64,000 bases of DNA from Azolla caroliniana (lineage: Eukaryota > Polypodiophyta): contig JBHGNT010000018.1 of NCBI GenBank assembly GCA_043228905.1, positions 16,058,001-16,122,000 of the forward strand, read 5' to 3'. How positions within the stretch are numbered: position 1 is the stretch's first letter; every line of letters starts with the position of its first letter. Below, one piece after another: positions 56,188-64,000 of this stretch. The position numbers and the translations under genes were made by a program. The notes beneath the pieces were generated by a model. That model was not told where the DNA came from and made no database searches. It was given only the letters and a program-made list of their open reading frames with translations.

Positions 56188-56629
56188 TGTTGAGATACAA
56201 GCTCAACATTGGCCGGATCGGTTGTGCAAGCCGAGAACCGGATCGGTTGGGACCGATCGGTTAGGCCGGACCGGTGTGTAAAACGGATGCGTAAACCAGT
56301 ACGCAAACCGGTGCGTAACGAGAGGCCGTATCGGTGTGTAAACCGAAAGGCCGTTAGAGAGATATTCCTCGTAAGGAATAATTTTGGGAGTGAGTGTCGC
56401 GGCTCATTTATGAGCAGTCAAGTACTGTCAGTACTTGTGTCAACCCGATTATCAGGGCTTGTATAAAAAGTGCTCACTGAGCACGGTGTATGTATAGACT
56501 AAGTAGTATTTTTGAATTAAGTTTCTATGTACTTTCTCTCTGTCTCTCCCGTGTATTGTTAAGCTCTCCATTAAACCTGGTCTCTGTTTTTCTGTTTTCC
56601 ATTGCTTCCGCACGTTATTTGTTTCTACA
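56188..56629 (+). repeat. 5' LTR of the second family-B copia
   Basis: 442 bp, TGTTGAGATAC to TTTCTACA, with primer site TGGTATCAAAGC at 56630-56641. It starts with the inverted repeat TGTTGAG-7 nt-CTCAACA. It contains AAGTACTG-T-CAGTACTT (near 56423-56441), TATAAAAAG (56462) and GTGCTCA-C-TGAGCAC directly after it. Confidence 0.9.
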
Positions 56630-56723
56630 TGGTATCAAAGCATGAGGGTTGAGAACCTCTGCAACCGACATTTGCTTTTGCAAGAAGAAAACCTAACCTT
56701 TGTAAAGAACAAAAAAAAAACAA

Positions 56724-57403
56724 ATGGATAGAGGAATGGCTAGCTCGCTCCCGGTGGAGAAGCTCGACAGATCCAACTACGCATCTTGGTCATACAAGAT
56801 GCACCAGTACCTGCTTGGGCATGGTTACTAGAGCTATGTCAACGGAGCTAACGCCACAACACCTGATGCGGCACACAAGGACTTCCTGGTGTGGCAACAA
56901 TCGGCAAGCAGAGTGATGTACTGCTTTGCGTCTAGTGTCGGAGACCAACTGCTGAGCCATGTCCGAGATGCCAAGACGCCGAAAAAGGATTAGGGAAACC
57001 TGAAGAAGGTGTTCGCCGCAACCACTATAGCCCAGAAGCTGTAACTCTGACAGGAGTTTGAGCAATGTCCGACAGAAGGACATGTCGGTGGCTGATTACA
57101 CAACCCGAATCAAAGAGATCTTTGACTCGCTTGCCTCTATCAACGTCATTGTAGAGGAAGACGAGATGGTACAGGTCTATCTTGGGGGCCTGGCATCTAA
57201 GTTCCGAGATTTCCGGACAACAATATGTACGAGGGAGAATACGCCGTCATTTTTCGACTTAGAGTCAATGCTCCTTGTAGAGGAGAACCATGCCGGTGCA
57301 TCAACAAGTGCACCCACTGACAACCGGATGCTGTACACGGAGGCGGATCGGCCCCGCGGGCGTGATGGACGAGGTGGGTCGGCATGCAATGGAGGCTGCT
57401 GGC
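56724..57403 (+). pseudogene. Family-B copia gag, left part
   Basis: MDRGMASSLPVEKLDRSN start, TAG at about 56829, TAG near 56992, then a frameshift. The gag C-terminal half (57058-57403) ends in the Gly/Arg-rich stretch before the zinc knuckle, where the element at 57404 is inserted. It continues at 62840. Confidence 0.88.
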
Positions 57404-58118
57404 TGTTGGGAGACAGGTCCCTCCGGATGGGAAGGGAGAAGAACAGTGCCTATGAACAAACCGTATGAGGTGAACCCGGCTACGGAGAGCCGGATGATGC
57501 AGACCCGGTGAAGACCGGATGAGGAGTACCCGGCTACGGAGAGCCGGATGATGCAGACCCGGTGAAGACCGGATGAGGAGTACCCGGCTACGGAGGGCCG
57601 GATGGTGCAGACCCGGTATGAACCGGATGAGGAGTACCCGGCTACGGAGAACCGGATGAAGGGACATATTCGTAAATATTTTTTCTGATAGTCTATCGAG
57701 GCTATATTTGTAAATAGCCGAAAAGTCATATTAGTATAAATATGACTTAGGGCAAACTAGTAAAAGAAGGTTGTTGTCATTTTCTAGTTGGTGCAAGAAG
57801 AAGAGAGAGTACGTAACGTTGTACAGAGAGAGAGAGAGAGAAAGAGGTCGTTGCCTCTGTTGTAACCGCCGTTTGTGGCGAAGATCGTGAGTCCAAGGTC
57901 GTTGCCTCCGTGAACTCACGGTTTTGTACATTCTTACATAGTGACAGTTTGCAGCCTGTGGGCTGCCGTGATTTTTCCCCTAGTTTGGGGTTTTCCACGT
58001 AAACCTCATGTGTATCTTCCTCTTCTTTGTGTCATGTTCTATTTCCCATTTTTCTGTGTATCATTCTAAGCTCGGTTGTGGCCGAGCGTTGCGCATAAGG
58101 AACGACCAGTTCCCGACA
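57404..58118 (+). repeat. 5' LTR of the disabled copia element
   Basis: TGTTGGGAGAC to TTCCCGACA. Four units of a 55-bp type repeat (CCGGCTACGGAG..CCGGATG) at about 57470-57660, the TATA dyad at 57725-57746, a leader hairpin (CCCC...GGGG near 57977-57993) and the stem GCTCGG-TTGTGG-CCGAGC at 58070-58087. Confidence 0.93.
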
Positions 58119-58147
58119 AGTGGTATCAGAGCAAGACGACACAGAAA

Positions 58148-61100
58148 ATGGACGAATCGTTTGGCGGCATGTTTAAGCTCACCGGCTCCAACTATTTAGT
58201 GTGGAAGTCGAAGATGAGGGACATGCTCGTGGTTAAAGACCTCTGGCTGCCGGTTCAGTTCGGGGACAAGAGACCGGACAAAATCGACGCCGCGATATGG
58301 GAGGTGATGCACATGAAGACAACGGCGTACATACGGTGCTTCATCGACATGAGCCTGTACAACAACTTCAATGAAGAGAGCAAGGCTCATGAGCTCTGGG
58401 AGAAGATCGACATAATGTTTCAAAACAACAATGCTGTTAATCAGGTTTCGGTATTCTGGAAGCTTGTAAGACTCCGGTACCAAGATGGCTCCAGCATGGC
58501 GGAGCATATGAATGCCTTCCAGGGGCTGATACACCAGGCAACGTCATTGGAAGTACCTCTTGCCGATGAGGTACTAGCGCTACTCCTGCTCGGTTCCCTC
58601 CCGGATAGCTGGGAGACGTTGGTTGTCACTTTGGGCAACGCCGGGCCAGAAGGAAAGCGGTTATCCCTAGCAAGAGTAAAGTCGAGCTTGCTAGATGAGG
58701 AGGCGCGTCGGAAAGACAAAGATACGAGCTCCGACTCCAAAGCGCTTCTTACCGAATCGGAACGCGGAAGACATAGAAACCGTAGTCCCCAGAACCGGGA
58801 GAAGTCGGGGACACGGTCAAAGTCAAGGGGAAGGCCTACTTGCTTCTATTGCGGCAAGCCGGGACACTTCCAAAAGAACTGTCGGCATTTCCGTAAAGAC
58901 AAGGAAACCGACGGTACCGATTCGAACCAAACCCCGGACTGGAACGGTAAAGACCGGAGGGGGCCGGACCGGAAGGGAACGACGGCAATCGCGGCAAGTG
59001 AAGAAGAGTTGATGGTCATCACCGAGGAGAGTGAGATAAACCTTGCTGGCGACGAGATGACCTGGGTGGTAGACTCCGGAGCGTTGTTCCACCTTACCCC
59101 GGACCGGAAATGCTTCTCATCCTATTCAGCCGGTGATCACGACTGTGTCCGGATGGGGAATGAAGGAACATGCCGAATTGTCGGCATAGGAGACGTGTGG
59201 CTGACAACACCAACCGGATGCAAGTTGCTGCTGAAGGATGTCCGACACGTTCCGGAAGTTCGTCTGAACCTGATATCACCCAGTCGGCTAGATGATGAGG
59301 GCTACACGGGTAGCATCCGGAATGGTGTCATGAAGTTCAGCAAAGGGAGCTTGATTGTGGCCCGGGCCCGGAAGGTCAACACACTATACCTGATGAATGC
59401 CCGGTTATACCCGGAAGAACTGAACGTGGCATCCAACACTGCCGGTGAGCTGTGGCACAAGAGGCTGTGTCATATGAGCGAGAAGGGGATGAAGAGGCTT
59501 GCAGACGACAACCTAATTCCAGTGAAGAACGTGCACTTAGAGAAGTGCACTGATTGTCTGACCGGTAAGCAGAACCGGACCTCCTTCCGACCAAGGCCAC
59601 CGATGAGACGTAATGCACCACTGGAGTTGGTGCATACGGATGTGTGTCAAGTAGACACGAAGTCACATGCCGGAGCGCAGTACTTCGTGGCGTTCATAGA
59701 TGACCACAGCCGGAAGCTGTGGGCCACACCGTTGAAGACAAAGGATCAGGTGTTATCCGTCTTCAAAGAGCTCCACGCGAGAGTGGAAAGAGAAACCGGC
59801 TGAAAGCTAAAGGCGGTTTGAGCAGACAACGGAGGAGAATACCGGGGGCAGTTCGAGGAGCACTGCCGCTCGAAGGGTATCCGGCTTGAATTTACCATGC
59901 CGAAGATGCTAGAACTAAACGGACTGGCCGAGAGGATGAACCAGACCATAATGGAGAGGGTCCGGAGTATGCTAGCGCATGCAAAACTACCCAAGAAGTT
60001 TTGGGCTGAGGCACTGTCAACGGCGACATACGTGATAAACAGATCTCCCTCAGTACCCTTGGACGGAGACACGCCACAGAGAGTGTGGACCGGTAAGGAC
60101 GTGTCCTACCGGCATCTGAAGGTGTTCGGGTGTCTCACGTACGTGCATGTAGCAAAGGACCGGAGAGGAAAGTTAGATCCAAAGACCCGGCCATGCATAT
60201 TCCTCGGTTACGGTAATGATGAGTTCGGCTACCGAGTGTGGGACCTGGTCGACCAGAAGGTATTCCGGAGTCGAGATATTATCTTCATGGAGAACAAGAC
60301 GCTCGCCGACTGGGAGTCGGAGAAGAATATAATGAACTCCGAGTCGACCGGTAAGGATAGACTCTACGATGAGCAGACCCAACCGGCGAGAGACCGGTTA
60401 GCACTCGAAGAACCAACCGGATACGGTGAGGATACTGAACCGACAGAAGAAGAAGTAGAGGAAGCTGAGACCGGAACCGGCCAAGACCCCGAATCGGATT
60501 CGGATGAAGAGCAAATGGAGGAGCCGGCTACCGAAGCCCAAAGACGGAGATATCCTCTCAGAGAGAGAAGGGCCCCCCGGAGATTTCTGGATGCAGAGCA
60601 TGTTCTGCTGACCGATGAGGGGGAGCCGGAAAGCTTCAAAGAAGCGAAGGATGACACCCACAACCGAAAATGGTTAAGTGCCATGCAGGACAAGATGGAT
60701 TCCCTGCATGAGAACCATATGTACAAATTGGTGGAGTTGCCGAAAGGAAAGAGGGTACTCCGAAACAAGTGGGTGTACAAGTTGAAACCGGGAGATGCCG
60801 GAAACCCCCCGACGGGGTTCCAGCAGAAGAAGGGCGTGGACTTCAACGAGATATTTGCCCCGGTAGTAAAGATGACCTCCATCCGGACGGTGCTGAGTAT
60901 AGCGGCAAGCATGGACCTTGAGGTAGAGCAGCTGGACGCGAAGACGACATTCCTTCACGGCGACCTCGAAGAGGAGATCTACATGCAGCAACCGGAAGGA
61001 TTCGTGGAGAAAGGGAAGGAGCACCTGGTATGCTGGTTGAAGAAGAGCCTGTACGGACTGAAGCAGGCTCCCCGACAATGATACCAGAAGTTCGACTCCT

Positions 61101-62170
61101 TCATGACCGATCAAGGGTACCACAAGACGTAGGCCGATCACTGTGTGTTTGTGAAGAAGTTCGAAGGAGGCGACTTCCTGATACTCCTTCTGTACATGGA
61201 TGACATGTTGATCGTCGGATGTGACCAAGTCAAAATACGGATGCTGAAGAAGGCTCTCAACCGGACCTTCTCAATGAAAGACTTGGGTCCGGCAAGACAG
61301 ATGCTGGGGATGCACATCATTCGGGACCGGTCAGCGAAGCAATTATGGCTGTCACAGGAGAAGTACGTGACAAAGGTGCTTCACCGGTTCAACATGTCAG
61401 AAGCGAAACCGGTCGGATCGACACTTCCGGCAAATTGCAGGCTATCCGGCAAGCAAAGCCCGAAGACGAAAGCAGAGAAGGCGGATATGATGAAGATTCC
61501 ATATGCCTCTGCCGTCGGGAGCTTGATGTACGCAATGGTTTGTACTCGACCGGATATAGGATACGCAATCGGAGTGGTGAGCCGGTTCATGAGCAATCCC
61601 GGCAAGGAGCACTGGAACGCGGTCAAATGGATACTCCGGTATTTGAAGGGCACTTCAAATATGTGTCTCCGATTCGGCTCTGGAAAACCTCAACTGAACG
61701 GTTTCACCGATTCGAACATGTCGGCTGATGTGGATACCAGCCGGTCTACATCCGGGTATGTGATGACATATGCAAGGGGAGCTGTTTCGTGGCAGTCGAG
61801 GCTGCAGAAGACGGTTGCATTGTCAACCATAGAGGCGGAGTACATGGCGGCTGTGGAAGCCGGCAAGGAAATATTATGGATGAAGGACTTCATCGGAGAG
61901 CTCGGTATCCGACAAGATGAATACCGACTCTATTGCGACAGTCAAAGTGCCATCCACCTTGCTAAGAATGCGGCCTACCATTCCTGGACGAAGCATATCC
62001 AACGAAGGTATCACTGGATCCAGGAAAGAGTAGATGACCAGGAGTTCGCACTGACGAAGATCCACACGGCCGAGAACGGGTCAGATATGCTGACCAAAGT
62101 GCAGACACCCGACAAGCTGGACGCATGCCGGAAGAGGATCGGACTGGTAAGACACCCCATGCCGGAGTGA
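58148..62170 (+). pseudogene. Copia gag-pol with five visible breaks
   Basis: ATG 58148 (MDESFGGMFKLTGSN). Zinc knuckle CFYCGKPGHFQKNC near 58850; protease DSGALFHLT, with Ser of GAS changed to Leu; pre-integrase LWHKRLCHMSEKG; integrase LVHTDVCQVD. TGA stops lie at 59801-59803 and 59819-59821. The frame reopens at 59897 with NGLAERMNQT. An in-frame loss of about 24 bp near 60812 removes most of RYKARIVVK. TGA at 61079-61081 replaces the Trp of RQWY, and a TAG follows near 61130. Then LLLYMDDMLIV, with Tyr-Val of YVDD changed to Tyr-Met, and a complete RNase H to 62170. Most changes are C-to-T or G-to-A. Confidence 0.92.
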
Positions 62171-62180
62171 AGGGGGAGTT

Positions 62181-62839
62181 TGTTGGGAGATAGGTCCCTC
62201 CGGATGGGAAGGGAGAAGAACAATGCCTATGAACAAACTGTATGAGGTGAACCCGGCTACGGAGAGCCGGATGATGCAGACCCGGTGAAGACCGGATGAG
62301 GAGTACCCGGCTACGGAGGGCCAGATGATGCAGAACCGGTATGAACCGGATGAGGAGTACCCGGCTACGGAGAACCGGATGAAGAGACATATTCGTAAAT
62401 ATGTTTTCTGATAGTCTATCGAGGCTATATTTGTAAATAGCCGAAAAGTCATATTATTATAAATATGACTTAGGGCAAACTAGTAAAAGAAGGTTGTTGT
62501 CATTTTCTTGTTGGTGCAAGAAGAAGAGAGAGTACGTAACGTTGTACAGAGAGAGAGAGAGAAAGAGGTCGTTGCCTCTGTTGTAACCGCCGTTTGTGGC
62601 GAAGATCGTGAGTCCGAGGTCGTTGCCTCCATGAACTCACTGTTTTGTACATTCTTACATAGTGACAGTTTGCAGCCTGTGGGCTACCGTGATTTTTCCC
62701 CTAGTTTGGGGTTTTCCACGTAAACCTCATGTGTATCTTCCTCTTCTTTGTGTCGTGTTCTATTTCCCGTTTTTCTATGTATCATTCTAAGCTCGGTTGT
62801 GGCCGAGCGTTGTGGATAAGGAACGACCAGTTCCCGACA
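62181..62839 (+). repeat. 3' LTR of the disabled copia element
   Basis: As the 5' LTR but with three repeat units (about 62247-62395) and scattered transitions. TATA dyad at 62448-62469. Ends TTCCCGACA, followed by the target copy CTGGC. Confidence 0.93.
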
Positions 62840-64000
62840 CTGGCAAGGGCAAGACCGAAGGCACCAGAGTGATGCCGACAACAATTCCAGACCCTTCGGA
62901 AACAGGGGGAGTCGAGGCGACTAGAATCGGCAAGGGAAATCCGTCGCGGAATGCTAGTATTGTGGAAAAAAAGGCCATAGGGAGAGCGAGTGCTGGAAAA
63001 AGCGCGCCGATTCGGAGAGAACCGGGCTGGATCAGGTTTCGGACAGACCGATAAGGGTAATCAGCAACGATTGCACTACGCCGAAGGATCCAGAGAAGGG
63101 TCAGCCTTCGTGACAAGACACGAAGCGAACTCGATGAAGAAGTTCACCCCGAAATCGGACGAGGTGTGGTATGTTGACTCTGGCGCGTCAAACCACATGA
63201 CGTGCCACAAGGAGTGGTTCTCATACCTTGAGAAACCGACCCAACTGGGAGTAGTCGCAACCAGAGACGACACTCCACATCCGATTGTGAATGTTGGTGA
63301 AGTTCCCCTGAGCCATGTCGGGCAGAAAGGGAAACTCATGAACGTTTTACACGTCCCGACAATCACAGAGAACCTGGTGTCGGTCGGGCAGATCGTTGAC
63401 TAGGGGACGCAGGTTCAGTTTACGCATCTCGGGTGCTTCATCGAGGAAGAAGGCCGAGTTATTGCGCAAGGGCGCAGAGGCGGGAGGATGTTTATCCTCG
63501 ACTCTAGCAACGGTGGCACTGCAATGCTCGCGAAAGGACAAAAAGTCGAGTCGGATATCGACTTATGGCACAAGCGGATAGGCCACGTTAACTATCAACG
63601 ACTTCAGGACCTGCAATCGAAACAGGTGGTGTTCGGATTGCCCAAATTTAGTGGCCGGAAGGCACAAATTTGTGAAGCCTGCCAGCTAGGGAAGCAACAC
63701 AGACTTCCCTTCCCTAACGAGCGTAACCGGAGCCGGAACAAGCTTGACTTGATACATTCCGATGTATGGGGGCCGACACAGAATGTTAGTCTTGCGGGAG
63801 TCGATATTTTGTCTCTTTGATCGATGACTATACGCGGCACATGTGGATCTACCTCATTGAGAAGAAGAGTGAAGTCTTCGATTGTTTCTGCAACCTCAAA
63901 GGGTTCGTGGAAATAGAAACAGGAAGGAAGATCAAGTGAATGCGGTCGGATGGCGGAAAAGAGTATTTTTCCGGTTAGTTCAACGAGTATCTGCAACAGA
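62840..64000 (+). pseudogene. Family-B copia gag end, protease, integrase start; runs off the window
   Basis: Resumes the gag of 56724-57403. The zinc knuckle is still readable as YCGKKGHRESECW in a shifted frame (62955-63000). Protease VWYVDSGASNHMT at 63165-63205. Pre-integrase DLWHKRIGHVNYQRL (63560-63605) and CEACQLGKQHRLPF. Integrase LIHSDVWGPTQ (63748-63780), then a frameshift near 63805 and a TGA near 63937. The integrase core continues past the edge. Confidence 0.9.

Larger units (their letters stand above)
57404..62839 (+). mobile_element. Ty1/copia element, disabled relative of the young one
   Basis: LTRs 57404-58118 (715 bp) and 62181-62839 (659 bp), target duplication CTGGC at 57399-57403 and 62840-62844, primer site TGGTATCAGAGC at 58121-58132, polypurine tract GAAGGGGGAG before 62181. 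The length difference between the LTRs is about one 55-bp repeat unit. It is inserted in a family-B copia gag in the same direction. Confidence 0.93.

Overview
The window looks like nuclear DNA of a land plant. It has one spliced plant gene, a second intronless plant gene, many Ty1/copia LTR retrotransposons with the plant initiator-Met primer site (TGGTATCAGAGC or TGGTATCAAAGC), Ty3/gypsy fragments, plant-type LINEs and a short (AGGGTTT)3 telomere-type tract. The clade cannot be fixed from the sequence. A ParB-like/DNA-methylase pseudogene and the style of the gypsy gag make me lean weakly towards a seed-free plant.

1-17 kb is a nest of retrotransposons. Minus-strand copia pieces (gag and 5' LTR) lie against plus-strand copia pieces. 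An old plus-strand copia (gag at 3829-4032, pol at 12541-16414, LTR at 16415-16980) is split by an 8.5-kb LTR element (4033-12540, target duplication GAGGT). That element carries decayed F-box and Hsp70 gene fragments. It is itself split by a very young intact copia (4857-10509, target duplication ATCTC, LTRs with one difference seen in 770 bp, one 1357-codon gag-pol frame).

17-24 kb holds the one clear multi-exon gene, an MTB/METTL14-type subunit of the mRNA m6A methyltransferase (six exons, about 1089 codons). Its 3' flank contains decayed copies of its own C-terminal coding sequence. 24.6-28.4 kb is a decayed LINE split by a 1232-bp inverted-repeat element. 32.7-38.4 kb is a near-complete LINE with a 14-bp target duplication.

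38-47 kb is mostly unassigned DNA with simple repeats. It includes an intronless HOS3-like ELO-family gene (41552-42538, minus), a tandem duplication, a tRNA-like SINE candidate and two gypsy fragments. 47.4-49.2 kb is a second copia family, truncated. 50.3-53.5 kb (minus) is the most unusual locus: a broken but intron-containing gene joining a ParB/sulfiredoxin-like domain to a beta-class N4/N6 DNA methylase, with palindromic repeats just upstream (53.94-54.19 kb).

54.9-64 kb is a further nest. A gypsy gag is cut by a family-B copia (56188 to beyond 64000), which is split by another copia (57404-62839, target duplication CTGGC) that is a disabled relative of the young element.

Only the MTB gene, the ELO gene and the young copia gag-pol look functional. 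LTRs of the main copia family share dyads around the TATA box and in the leader, and several of these vary in a compensating way between copies.
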